Positions 1 to 7,452 of a stretch of DNA of 64,000 bases are shown in pieces. A model generated the notes under the pieces. The model had not been told where the DNA came from and searched no databases. It saw only the letters and a program-made list of their open reading frames with translations. The first letter of the stretch is position 1. Each line of letters begins with the position of its first letter. Location: positions 1-64,000 of the forward strand of contig CAYYPE010000012.1 in NCBI GenBank assembly GCA_964473465.1. The letters run 5' to 3'. The DNA is from CALHRB01 sp964473465 (GTDB lineage Bacteria > Bacteroidota > Ignavibacteria > Kapaibacteriales > UBA2268). Position numbers and translations under genes: made by a program.

Positions 1-29
1 TCCAAATTAATTTTTATTAATTATTTTAG

Positions 30-90
30 ATTCTCACTTTAGTGGGAATGACAAAGCAGCGAGTTTGTAATTCCGGTGCAGACGGGAATC
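30..90. repeat. Degenerate REP-like inverted-repeat pair
   Basis: Two short imperfect palindromes lie next to each other. The first (30-49) pairs ATTCTCACT with AGTGGGAAT around a TT loop, with one G:T mismatch. The second (70-89) pairs ATTCCG with CGGGAAT. This resembles the dispersed 'cattccc...gggaatg' extragenic palindromes found in many bacterial genomes. Only one copy is present here, so the repeat nature is inferred. Nothing else recognisable lies in positions 1-195 upstream of the queD stop codon. Confidence 0.4.
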
Positions 91-195
91 CATAAAAAAA
101 TTCCTGCTCTGTAACAAAAAAATAGTTAAGAACAGAAATCCGGTAATAGCTCTTATTCGAGCTTATCTGAAATTATTTTTAAAAACTCGGGTGGT

Positions 196-621
196 CTAAT
201 CAAACTTATGTGAGATTTCGGCATAAACATCTTCAGTTTCTTGAAATCTTATCATTAACCCCCTAATGTTTTTATACTTCTGAAAGTTGGGAAGCAGATA
301 ATCCAGTAAATACCTTGCAACGTTTTCAGCTGTCGTGGTTGGAGGTATGATATAATGCTTGAAGTCATTAACCCTCAGAAAATCAATCATTATTGTATCT
401 TTTTCATCACAGAGAAATGAATGGTCTAACCTCATTATCAAAGGATTTACCATTGCCTCAAGGTCATAATAATCCATCACCATCCCATTTTCATCAGGTT
501 CTCCTGCTATTTCAACCAGCAAGCGATATGTATGCCCATGAATATTTTTGCATGGTCCTTTATGAAAAGTTAGTCTGTGGCTCATTTCCCATTTAAATTC
601 TTTAGCTATTTTTATAATCAT
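196..621 (-). CDS. queD: 6-carboxy-5,6,7,8-tetrahydropterin synthase (QueD)
   Basis: QueD converts 7,8-dihydroneopterin triphosphate to 6-carboxytetrahydropterin, an early step of queuosine biosynthesis. The 141-aa length is normal. His15, His28 and His30 (the last two in NIHGH) are the zinc ligands. Cys24 is the catalytic cysteine of the GPCKNIHGH loop, and Asp66-His67 (LDHSFL) completes the catalytic residues. Glu128-Thr129 near the C-terminus matches the substrate-binding glutamate of the family. A GAGGA Shine-Dalgarno lies about 5 nt before the ATG. queF is 15 nt upstream on the same strand, so the two form a queuosine operon. The eukaryotic homologue PTPS shares the fold, but the queF neighbour favours QueD. 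Confidence 0.93.
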   Translation of the reverse strand: MIIKIAKEFKWEMSHRLTFHKGPCKNIHGHTYRLLVEIAGEPDENGMVMDYYDLEAMVNPLIMRLDHSFLCDEKDTIMIDFLRVNDFKHYIIPPTTTAENVARYLLDYLLPNFQKYKNIRGLMIRFQETEDVYAEISHKFD

Positions 622-636
622 TTTTTCCTCATAAAA

Positions 637-1056
637 TTAAGAATTTTCAGATTTGACATATCCCGCCTGAATAATTGAAGACATTCCACCCCTTACACCC
701 CATTCCGTTATCACCTCCATCTCAAGTGGTTTACAGGCTTCGACAAGGTCATCGAGAATCACATTTGTTACATCTTCGTAAAATATCCCCTTGTTCCTAA
801 ACTCAAGAAAATAATATTTCAATGACTTCAACTCAATGCACAATTCATCAGGCACATATTTCACCGTTACCGTAGCAAAATCAGGTAAGCCAGTCTTTGG
901 ACAAACAGAAGTAAATTCAGTATTTATATGAGTAATCAGATACGGTCTCTCTCGTTTTGGATTTGGAAATGTTTCTATATTAGCCATTGTTATTTTGCAA
1001 TAATTAAAAAAAGCAAGATAAGTATTTTGAACAAATTCATAAAATTCTTTCTTCAT
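637..1056 (-). CDS. queF: NADPH-dependent 7-cyano-7-deazaguanine reductase (QueF)
   Basis: QueF reduces preQ0 to preQ1, the nitrile-reductase step of queuosine synthesis, in the cytoplasm. This is the short unimodular type (139 aa). Cys52 in FTSVCPKTG is the nucleophile that forms the thioimide with preQ0, and Asp59 is the proton donor. ELKSLKYY followed by EFRNKG is the QueF NADPH-binding signature. The first 23 residues are not conserved in the family. The second ATG (Met24, at 987) directly before the conserved NIETFPNP would give a 116-aa protein, and neither start has a clear Shine-Dalgarno. The gene leads into queD. Its 5' end is 48 nt from the divergent rlmB ATG. Confidence 0.93.
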   Translation of the reverse strand: MKKEFYEFVQNTYLAFFNYCKITMANIETFPNPKRERPYLITHINTEFTSVCPKTGLPDFATVTVKYVPDELCIELKSLKYYFLEFRNKGIFYEDVTNVILDDLVEACKPLEMEVITEWGVRGGMSSIIQAGYVKSENS

Positions 1057-1104
1057 TATTATTCATAATTACTTAATTTATATTTTACTTTTTTGCATGA
1101 TTTT

Positions 1105-1863
1105 ATGAAAAACTTTTATATTTATGGTAGAAATACTATTGTTGAGGCTATAAAAAGCGGTAAAAACATCGAAAAAATCTACTTAGCCTTTGGCTCTAAT
1201 CCTGATTTTGTCTCAAACATCTATTCATTAGCAAAAAAATTTAATATACCTTGCTCCACTATTGACAAAAAAAAGTTTGCTGAACTCGAAAAAAACCAGT
1301 TTGGTCTCGGAACTAAGACACAAGGAGTGATTGCTCTTATTTCTGGTGTTCAGCTTCTATCACTTGACGAACTTTTCAAAATTAGCCGAAAACGAGAAAA
1401 CCCAATCATCATAGCCCTTGATGAAATAAATGACCCGCATAATCTTGGTGCTATAGCACGGACAGTAGAGTGTGCCAATGTTGCAGGAATTGTGATAACG
1501 GAAAGGAATTCAGCCCCACTTTCCCCTGCTGCTTTCAAAACTTCTGCAGGTGCCTTGGACTATCTGCCCGTAGCAAAAACTTCAAGCCTCATTCAGGCAA
1601 TTTCCGAAGCTAAAAAAAATGATTTCTGGGTTTACGGCACCGACTCGAACGCAGAAAAAATATACACCGATGAGGATTTCAATCGTCCGGTTTTCCTTAT
1701 AATTGGAAGTGAAGGAAAAGGCATCAGAGAAAGCACAAAAAAACATTGCGATGTTCTTGTCAAGATCCCCCTTCTGGGTAAAATCTCTTCTTTGAATGCT
1801 TCGGTTGCAACAGGAATTGTCCTTTTTGAAATCCTTAGGCAAAGAAATTTCAAGGTTGAATAG
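1105..1863 (+). CDS. rlmB: SPOUT 2'-O-methyltransferase, RlmB/TrmH family
   Basis: This is a SAM-dependent ribose 2'-O-methyltransferase, probably 23S rRNA Gm2251. An N-terminal substrate-binding domain (about residues 1-75) precedes the trefoil-knot SpoU domain. The three SpoU motifs are present: DEINDPHNLGAIART (motif 1), IIGSEGKGI (motif 2) and IPLLGKISSLNASVATGI (motif 3). I start it at the ATG at 1105; an in-frame TTG 12 nt upstream (1093) would add four residues. The 3' end overlaps the convergent NlpC/P60 gene by 14 bp. RlmB is preferred over TrmH because of the N-terminal domain and the length (252 aa), but the exact RNA target is inferred. Confidence 0.85.
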   Translation: MKNFYIYGRNTIVEAIKSGKNIEKIYLAFGSNPDFVSNIYSLAKKFNIPCSTIDKKKFAELEKNQFGLGTKTQGVIALISGVQLLSLDELFKISRKRENPIIIALDEINDPHNLGAIARTVECANVAGIVITERNSAPLSPAAFKTSAGALDYLPVAKTSSLIQAISEAKKNDFWVYGTDSNAEKIYTDEDFNRPVFLIIGSEGKGIRESTKKHCDVLVKIPLLGKISSLNASVATGIVLFEILRQRNFKVE

Positions 1864-2347
1864 AAATCACTCTTCCAGCCCCAAAAAAATGTGTTGAGTA
1901 GTAATTTTCACTCAGTGAACTTTTCGTAACACCCTTTGAACTTGATGAATGTATGAATTCACCATGATTAATATAGATTCCAACATGGTTAATCTTATTT
2001 TTCGACTTGAAAAATACTAAATCCCCAGCTTTCGCCTCCGAGATATCTACTTTGTCAGCAAAATCATAAATATCGCTGGCTGTTCTTGGTAAAGCTATTC
2101 CAAACTGACTAAAAACAAGATTGATAAAACCCGAGCAATCAAGACATTTGCTTGTGCTACCCCCATAACAATATGGTATTCCGATGTATTTCTCAGCTTC
2201 CCTTATTAACTCTCTTGTAAATTTGCTTTCTTTGTAATCGTAATCTTCGTTTTTGACAGTCTTTGTTGTTGTCTGACATGCCGTAAAAACCAATACTTTG
2301 AGCGTTAAAACAAAAAGTATCAGATATATTTTTTGGGCTGTTTTCAT
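1850..2347 (-). CDS. NlpC/P60-family cell-wall hydrolase lipoprotein
   Basis: This is a predicted outer-membrane or periplasmic lipoprotein peptidase that cleaves peptidoglycan peptides (D-Glu to diamino-acid bond or similar). A lipoprotein signal peptide ends in FTAC (Cys24). The NlpC/P60 domain spans about 45-160, with nucleophile Cys71 in the DCSGF motif, His121 in NHVGIYI, and His133 as the third polar residue. I chose the ATG at 2347. It overlaps the stop codon of the upstream 58-aa ORF (TGATG), so translation is probably coupled. Two upstream TTG codons would add only two residues. It is the last gene of the cdsA operon. Confidence 0.88.
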   Translation of the reverse strand: MKTAQKIYLILFVLTLKVLVFTACQTTTKTVKNEDYDYKESKFTRELIREAEKYIGIPYCYGGSTSKCLDCSGFINLVFSQFGIALPRTASDIYDFADKVDISEAKAGDLVFFKSKNKINHVGIYINHGEFIHSSSSKGVTKSSLSENYYSTHFFGAGRVISIQP

Positions 2348-2523
2348 CAACAAAAACTGATTTGCTCTGGCTTTAGTTTCCTGTTATCTTTGATATTTTT
2401 CAGCAGTTCACAGTTTTTCAATAAGCCTTTAACCAATTCTCTTGTGTTCTTGTTCAAGAGAATAATCCCTATCGTTGAAAGAGCTATTAAACCTGTTAAA
2501 CCCGTTTTTATAGTATTATTCAT
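2347..2523 (-). CDS. Small 58-aa membrane protein, unknown function
   Basis: This is a 58-codon ORF between cdsA and the NlpC/P60 gene. A canonical AAGGAG Shine-Dalgarno (2530-2535) sits 6 nt before the ATG. The stop codon overlaps the start of the NlpC/P60 gene (TGATG). The protein has a hydrophobic stretch at about residues 9-23 (LTGLIALSTIGIILL) followed by a charged, Lys-rich tail with a C-terminal Cys. It could be a single-pass inner-membrane peptide with a cytoplasmic tail. I recognise no family. The strong ribosome site and the overlap are the reasons to call it real. Confidence 0.65.
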   Translation of the reverse strand: MNNTIKTGLTGLIALSTIGIILLNKNTRELVKGLLKNCELLKNIKDNRKLKPEQISFC

Positions 2524-2578
2524 AGATTACTCCTTTTATTTTAATTAAAAATAAAGAAGCAATCTATGTGCCATTATT

Positions 2579-3493
2579 TTACTTCAGGAAAACGTTCAGT
2601 ATGAGATAAATAAAAATTATAGGCGAGATAAACATCAAGCTATCAAATCTGTCTAATATTCCGCCATGTCCGGGCAAAATAGATGAACTGTCTTTTATTC
2701 CACTGTCCCTTTTCAGTTTCGATTCTGCAAAGTCCCCGAGCTGTCCAAAAACTGCAACTATTATACCCATTATCAATAAATGAACAAATGGAACATCAGG
2801 CAGAAGATAATATCCAAGAAAAGCAAAACCTGATAATGCTCCAGCCAAACCACCGATAAACCCTTCCCAGCTTTTTTTTGGTGAGACCGAAGTCAAAATT
2901 TTGTGCTTTCCAAACTTAATACCTATAAAATATGCGAATGAATCACTAATCCAGATACTCGAAATCATTATTATAGTAAGTTTCGCAGCCCAATCAGAGT
3001 CTATGTTTTGAAAGATGCCGACTTGCCCAATCCCACTATAAACTTCAAAATAATTACCCTGAATCCATTCGTAAAACAAGTTAAACTCTCTTATAAAATT
3101 CAGAGTAAGAAAAGTAAATGTAACATAAATCAAACCGCTTAATGTGGCGGCAAAATTTATTAATGAATTTGCCCTTTTCGAGATTATTCCTATTGTTAAT
3201 AGGACAATCAATGTGCAAAGTATGAAAAACAAAAAGAGGAAAAAATCATATCCGAATTTGCTTTGTGAATGAATTAAATAAAACCCAAAAATAAATATAT
3301 TATTCAAAATAATGCCGAATGTCCTGTATGGATGATAATTTTTTGTTGTAAACAAATGATAATATTCCCACAAAGCTATTGAAGATATAATTGATAATGC
3401 AATTGTAAATACTATGCCACCTATATATATTAATGCTAAACCTATTGGAATACCAATTACACCAACAATAACTCTTTTTATTAACTCACTCAA
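2579..3493 (-). CDS. cdsA: Phosphatidate cytidylyltransferase (CdsA)
   Basis: CdsA makes CDP-diacylglycerol from phosphatidate and CTP for phospholipid synthesis at the inner membrane. The 304-aa polytopic protein has about eight hydrophobic segments. The C-terminal CDP-alcohol signature is complete: SKLKRD, then KDSSSILPGHGGILDRFDS with its conserved Asp residues, preceded by KKSWEGFIGG. The start is TTG. An in-frame TAA lies two codons upstream of this TTG and no ATG occurs in the N-terminal region. A TATTTTTG -7-like box lies 29 nt upstream. It heads an operon with the 58-aa ORF and the NlpC/P60 lipoprotein. Confidence 0.93.
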   Translation of the reverse strand: MSELIKRVIVGVIGIPIGLALIYIGGIVFTIALSIISSIALWEYYHLFTTKNYHPYRTFGIILNNIFIFGFYLIHSQSKFGYDFFLFLFFILCTLIVLLTIGIISKRANSLINFAATLSGLIYVTFTFLTLNFIREFNLFYEWIQGNYFEVYSGIGQVGIFQNIDSDWAAKLTIIMISSIWISDSFAYFIGIKFGKHKILTSVSPKKSWEGFIGGLAGALSGFAFLGYYLLPDVPFVHLLIMGIIVAVFGQLGDFAESKLKRDSGIKDSSSILPGHGGILDRFDSLMFISPIIFIYLILNVFLK

Positions 3494-3521
3494 CCCTTAT
3501 CTATCATTAGTGAATAATTCA

Positions 3522-3529
3522 CAAAAATA
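3522..3529 (-). promoter_or_regulatory. Candidate -7 element of the cdsA operon
   Basis: Read on the minus strand this is TATTTTTG, matching the Bacteroidota -7 consensus TAnnTTTG, 29 nt before the cdsA start. No clear -33 TTG was seen at the right distance. AT-rich DNA makes such matches common. Confidence 0.35.
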
Positions 3530-3532
3530 CAA

Positions 3533-3540
3533 TAAATTTG
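3533..3540 (+). promoter_or_regulatory. Candidate -7 element of the HAD/kinase operon
   Basis: TAAATTTG matches TAnnTTTG and ends 30 nt before the ATG of the HAD phosphatase gene. It sits almost back-to-back with the divergent cdsA box, so the 77-bp intergenic region would hold two divergent promoters. No good -33 element is evident. Confidence 0.35.
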
Positions 3541-3570
3541 AAAAGAACGATGAAAAAAAATTGATTTAAA

Positions 3571-4293
3571 ATGATAAAACATAGAAAAATACAAATTTTT
3601 ACTGATTTCGATGGAACAATCACGCTTAAGGACATTGGCGATGAACTATTTAAGGATTTTGGAAAATTTGAACCTTACCATACCCAGCTTGTTAAAGGCA
3701 AGCTCAAAATTGACGATTATTGGAATGTAGTTTTTAAAAGTTTAAGAACAGATTTAAATAAAGAAATTATAGCTGAATATGCTATGAACTTCGAAATTGA
3801 CAATTATTTTTTGGAGTTCTATAATTTTTGCAAGCTTAACTATATCGATTTAGCTATTGTTAGTGATGGATATTATGAATATATTCATCCAGTCTTAGAA
3901 AAACATGGTTTAGATCAAATCAAACTTTACTGTAACAGAATGATTTTTCAGGATAACGGAAATATAATGCCTCAGTTTGTCTTTGCCTCAGAATCTTGTA
4001 ATTGTCTGAGTGCTTCCTGCAAAAGAAATATCATTCTTACAAAATCAGAACCTGATTCAATATTGATTTATATTGGTGATGGTGCTTCGGACTTTTGTCC
4101 GGCTCAATATTCCGATATCATTTTTGCAAAGAAAAATCTGGCTAAGTATTGTAATGATAATAAGTTGCCGCATTATCCCTTTAAAGACTTTTATACCATT
4201 TATATGACTTTGAATAACATTATTACTAAAAATAAAATAAAACCAAGAAATCAAGCAAGAATTTTAAGAAAAAAAGCTTTTGAGATAGAATGA
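3571..4293 (+). CDS. HAD-superfamily phosphatase, MtnX/SerB-like
   Basis: This is a cytoplasmic phosphatase of the HAD superfamily. Motif I is FTDFDGT (Asp12 nucleophile, Asp14), motif II is AIVSDGY, and motif IV is GDGASDFCPA. The layout and length (240 aa) resemble MtnX (2-hydroxy-3-keto-5-methylthiopentenyl-1-phosphate phosphatase) and phosphoserine phosphatase-like enzymes. No methionine-salvage gene is nearby, so the substrate is unknown. The stop overlaps the start of the downstream histidine kinase (ATGA), which implies translational coupling and a possible functional link to signalling. Confidence 0.75.
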   Translation: MIKHRKIQIFTDFDGTITLKDIGDELFKDFGKFEPYHTQLVKGKLKIDDYWNVVFKSLRTDLNKEIIAEYAMNFEIDNYFLEFYNFCKLNYIDLAIVSDGYYEYIHPVLEKHGLDQIKLYCNRMIFQDNGNIMPQFVFASESCNCLSASCKRNIILTKSEPDSILIYIGDGASDFCPAQYSDIIFAKKNLAKYCNDNKLPHYPFKDFYTIYMTLNNIITKNKIKPRNQARILRKKAFEIE

Positions 4294-5849
4294 AAACGTT
4301 TCTGTCAAATACATGTTCTTCCAGATATTTTAAATTGATTTGTTTAGCAATTTTCTCTTTTGCTGCATTGAATTCCCAGATTTGGGCAAGAGAAGTAGTT
4401 TTAAATGAAATCAAGATAAATTCTATTTCAGTCCCAGATAATTTCAAAAATTCAATTGCTATTTCGGAGCAAGACTCAATAACATTTGTTTATCATCTTC
4501 AGATTCAGAATGAAGAACAAAATCCTTTTCTTTTCAAAATTACTATCACAAACGACAGTCAAGCTTCAACTTTCACTCTTAATAAAAACATAATTAGTTA
4601 TAAAAGACTCCCCCCGGGAAATTACAAAATTTCAATCACGGCTTTTGAACCACAAAACAATTGGCAGACAAATGAATTATCTATCAACTTTACTGTTGAC
4701 AGTATTCTTGCCGATAACTTCAAAAAAGCCATCCAGAATTACCAAAACCAACTTGTTTCAAGTATAACAAGTTCAAAAAATCAAGATAAAAGCCCTTTCT
4801 ATTTTTTTTCTAATTCTGTAGTAATGATTACGCTTTCTGGATTATTACTTATTCTTATCGTTACAAGCGTGATTATAAAAAATAATCGTAAAGGATTAAA
4901 GAAAAACCAAAAAACGAACGAAAATAAGGTTAATAAAATAAATGGAGTTACTAAAATGGCAGAAAAAAATAAAAATTGTGTTTCGGCAGAGGATTATAAC
5001 AAACTTTCTCTTGAAAATGAGAAACTGAAGCAAGAGCTTCAATCTCTCAGAGACCAAATTGATGCTCTCAGCAATAGGGCAGATGAATTAAATAAACAAA
5101 ACAAAGAACTTAAGGAAAATCTTGACAAGATTTCAAAGAGCAAATCAGAGCTCGAAGAGTTGCAAAAACAAAAGGATGATTTGTTTGCTATCATTATTCA
5201 CGATATTAAAAATCCTGCTGCCCTTATTAAAAGCCTTGTTGAACTACTCCGCTCCTATGACCTTACTGCCACTGAACAACAGGAAGTTATGGAGGATATT
5301 TTCGTTACTACCAAAAAAATCGTTTCTCTGTCTCAGGAAGTAACTAAAGTATTGGCTCTCGAATCTAATACATTGAAGCTAAACAAAGAGCCTGTCAATA
5401 TAAAATACATTGTTGATGAGGTAGTAAAACGCAACATGATTGCTGCTAATAATAAATCTATAGCAATGAAATCTGAAGTTCCCGATAATCTCCCAGAAAT
5501 TGAAATTGATGCACAAAAAATTGAAGAAGTTATTGAAAACCTCATTTCCAATGCGATTAAATTCTCTAACGAGGGTGGAAAGGTTAGGGTATTGGCAAAA
5601 GCTAATAGCAGAGAACTAACTGTTGAGGTTAGTGATAATGGATTAGGACTATCAGAAGAAGATGTTAACAATGCATTCCAGCGTGGTGCAAGGTTAAGTG
5701 CGAGACCGACGGCTGGCGAGCATTCTTCTGGATTCGGACTATGGATTGTCAAGAAAATGATAGAAGCCCATAATGGAAAGGTATGGGTAAAAAGTGCACT
5801 TGGTAGAGGCTCAACCTTCGCATTTAGCATCCCCTATCAGCAAGAATAG
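4290..5849 (+). CDS. Membrane sensor histidine kinase
   Basis: This is a 519-aa sensor kinase. It has an N-terminal signal or TM segment (about 13-33) and a periplasmic beta-rich domain (about 35-140, resembling the triple-tyrosine/Ig-like sensor domains of two-component regulators). One TM helix follows (about 173-195), then a long Glu/Lys-rich coiled coil (about 235-295). His304 in FAIIIHDIKNPAAL is the phosphorylated residue of the HisKA domain. The HATPase_c domain has N-box ENLISNAIKFS, G1 DNGLGLS and G2 SGFGLWIVKK. It is coupled by a 4-nt overlap to the HAD phosphatase. The gene converges with the CheB-like response regulator 14 bp away, a plausible partner, though this is inferred from position only. 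Confidence 0.9.
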   Translation: MKTFLSNTCSSRYFKLICLAIFSFAALNSQIWAREVVLNEIKINSISVPDNFKNSIAISEQDSITFVYHLQIQNEEQNPFLFKITITNDSQASTFTLNKNIISYKRLPPGNYKISITAFEPQNNWQTNELSINFTVDSILADNFKKAIQNYQNQLVSSITSSKNQDKSPFYFFSNSVVMITLSGLLLILIVTSVIIKNNRKGLKKNQKTNENKVNKINGVTKMAEKNKNCVSAEDYNKLSLENEKLKQELQSLRDQIDALSNRADELNKQNKELKENLDKISKSKSELEELQKQKDDLFAIIIHDIKNPAALIKSLVELLRSYDLTATEQQEVMEDIFVTTKKIVSLSQEVTKVLALESNTLKLNKEPVNIKYIVDEVVKRNMIAANNKSIAMKSEVPDNLPEIEIDAQKIEEVIENLISNAIKFSNEGGKVRVLAKANSRELTVEVSDNGLGLSEEDVNNAFQRGARLSARPTAGEHSSGFGLWIVKKMIEAHNGKVWVKSALGRGSTFAFSIPYQQE

Positions 5850-5863
5850 GAAATCTTTATAGT

Positions 5864-6904
5864 TTAGCTCGATAAAGACTTGATTTTTTCTGTCAATTTT
5901 TGGTTTAGAGCAATCACAGTGTCAGATATAACTTTGCCTAATTCATTTAAATGATAAACTTTATGAGGAATCGCAGATTCCATTATTGTTCTGGGCATCG
6001 AAGGGGCTACTGCTGTTTCGGGGTCCTGAACGATAATTGATCCTTGAACGGAAGATATCTGGCTCGCTCCCTGAGTGCCATCTCTGCCAAGTCCTGTAAG
6101 AATAACACCAATAGAATATCTTCCGAATGCTTCGGCTGCACTTCTAAATAGCGGATCGGCAGCAGGTCTCACAAAATTTTCTTTTGGTCCCTCGTCAAGA
6201 GTAATGTTATATGTTTTAGGGTCTATTCTCATATGTCTGTCACCGGGTGCTATATATATATTTCCCGGTTCTGCTTTGACTTCATGATTTCCAAGTTGAA
6301 CCTTCAAGGAGGTTTCCCTTTGTAATCTTTGAGCAAAAGTTTCAAGCATCCATGGCGGTCCATGCTGAACAATAAAAAATGCAGCATTTATTGTATTGGG
6401 TATGTTCCTGAAAATTTCAATTAATGTCGGAGGTCCGCCGGTGCTGGTTGCTATCACCACGCCAATAAAAGGTGGAATAACATTATGTTCTCGTTCAGGG
6501 ATTTTGTCAATAGAGGTGGGTGTTGACTGCTGCTTTCTCTGCAATCCATCTTTTACTCGTGTTAATAACTCTTCGATATCAATTGGTTTTGCGATATAAT
6601 CATCTGCCCCGGATTCAAGAGCATAATTTTTTGCTCCTTCTGAGACTAAAGCAGTAATCATAACTATAAATGGAATCGGATTAATTTTTTCACGAATTCT
6701 TCTTATCAACTCAATTCCATCCATTTGAGGCATCATCCAATCGGTCAGTACGCCATCAAAATTTTCTTTTTCGCATAACTTCAGAGCATCAGCACCATTA
6801 TGTGCTGTAACTACCGAATATCCTGCTTTCGTTAGAAGTCTTTTTAGTAGAATTGAATTAGTTAATTCATCTTCAACTACGAGAATTTTATTCATTTCTT
6901 TCAT
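5864..6904 (-). CDS. CheB-like response regulator protein-glutamate methylesterase
   Basis: An N-terminal receiver domain (about 5-125; phospho-acceptor Asp55 in LTDWMMP, Lys in AKPID) is joined through a short Ser/Thr linker to a CheB methylesterase domain (about 145-340). The catalytic triad is visible: Ser154 in ATSTGGPP, His181 in VQHGPPW and Asp275 in LTGLGRDG. The family demethylates or deamidates chemoreceptors. No CheR, MCP or CheA is in the window, so it may instead act in a non-chemotaxis pathway. An in-frame ATG at 6895 (Met4) is an alternative start. A TAAATTTG -7-like box lies about 28 nt upstream of the first ATG. Confidence 0.88.
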   Translation of the reverse strand: MKEMNKILVVEDELTNSILLKRLLTKAGYSVVTAHNGADALKLCEKENFDGVLTDWMMPQMDGIELIRRIREKINPIPFIVMITALVSEGAKNYALESGADDYIAKPIDIEELLTRVKDGLQRKQQSTPTSIDKIPEREHNVIPPFIGVVIATSTGGPPTLIEIFRNIPNTINAAFFIVQHGPPWMLETFAQRLQRETSLKVQLGNHEVKAEPGNIYIAPGDRHMRIDPKTYNITLDEGPKENFVRPAADPLFRSAAEAFGRYSIGVILTGLGRDGTQGASQISSVQGSIIVQDPETAVAPSMPRTIMESAIPHKVYHLNELGKVISDTVIALNQKLTEKIKSLSS

Positions 6905-6932
6905 TTAACCTAAATCAGACTTTATAATCACA

Positions 6933-6940
6933 CAAATTTA
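6933..6940 (-). promoter_or_regulatory. Candidate -7 element of the CheB-like gene
   Basis: On the minus strand this reads TAAATTTG, a match to TAnnTTTG, 28 nt before the ATG at 6904. No convincing -33 element was found. The rest of the 243-bp intergenic region up to 7147 is very AT-rich and shows nothing else I can support. Confidence 0.35.
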
Positions 6941-7147
6941 CAAAAATAAAATTATATTCCTATTTACTTATATCAAAATATTTAATATGAGTAAGTTACA
7001 AATAAAAATCTTTAATATAAGTTTCATTATTCAAATATTTATAATTTTATCGTCATAATATCAAAAAAATAATATACAAATATAACTAAATTAAAATTTA
7101 TTAATTTCTAAATTCGTCAAAATGTATGAATTATTTTAGGAGATGAT

Positions 7148-7444
7148 ATGAATCAATACTTTTTTGACATAGAATTAGTTTCTACTTTATCGGAAGAATA
7201 TATTTCCTTAATTCCTGAGCAACGTAATGTAATCAATAAATTACTTCAGCAGGGAACAGTAAGTAATTTTGCCCTTTCTTCGGACAGGACAAAGTCATGG
7301 CTTACCATATCTGCAAATACTGAAGAAGAAGCCATCAATATTGTTAATTCTTTTCCCCTTAGACCGTTTATGAATTTCAGTGTTCATCCATTGATTTTCC
7401 AGTTGCAGTCAAGTATGTATTTTCCGCAGCTTTCGCTCAATTAA
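7148..7444 (+). CDS. Muconolactone delta-isomerase-like small protein
   Basis: This is a 98-aa protein with no signal peptide. The second half (W...GTVSNFALSSD...SWLTISANTEEEA...SFPLRPFMNFSVHPL) follows the pattern of muconolactone delta-isomerase and related dimeric alpha/beta-barrel proteins, whose C-terminus carries LPLFPYM-type and V-x-PL motifs. No aromatic-degradation gene is nearby, so an isomerase role is unlikely; it is better called a ferredoxin-fold family member of unknown role. A TAGGAG Shine-Dalgarno 5 nt before the ATG supports the start. It stands alone, convergent with the WG-repeat gene. Confidence 0.6.
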   Translation: MNQYFFDIELVSTLSEEYISLIPEQRNVINKLLQQGTVSNFALSSDRTKSWLTISANTEEEAINIVNSFPLRPFMNFSVHPLIFQLQSSMYFPQLSLN

Positions 7445-7452
7445 AATTGTTT

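Noticed and set aside
2333..2548. Plus-strand 71-codon frame opposite the 58-aa ORF
   Set aside because: No ribosome site and Phe/Ser-rich low-complexity translation. The minus-strand ORF has a proper Shine-Dalgarno and overlaps its neighbour as operon genes do.
5333..5830. Long minus-strand open frame (165 codons) inside the sensor kinase gene
   Set aside because: It lies opposite the conserved HisKA/HATPase region, so the openness is a by-product of codon use. No start signals.
5850..5880. TCTTTAT/ATAAAGA hairpin between the kinase and CheB-like genes
   Set aside because: The second arm lies in the CheB-like coding end and the loop and T-run are poor. Not convincing as a terminator.
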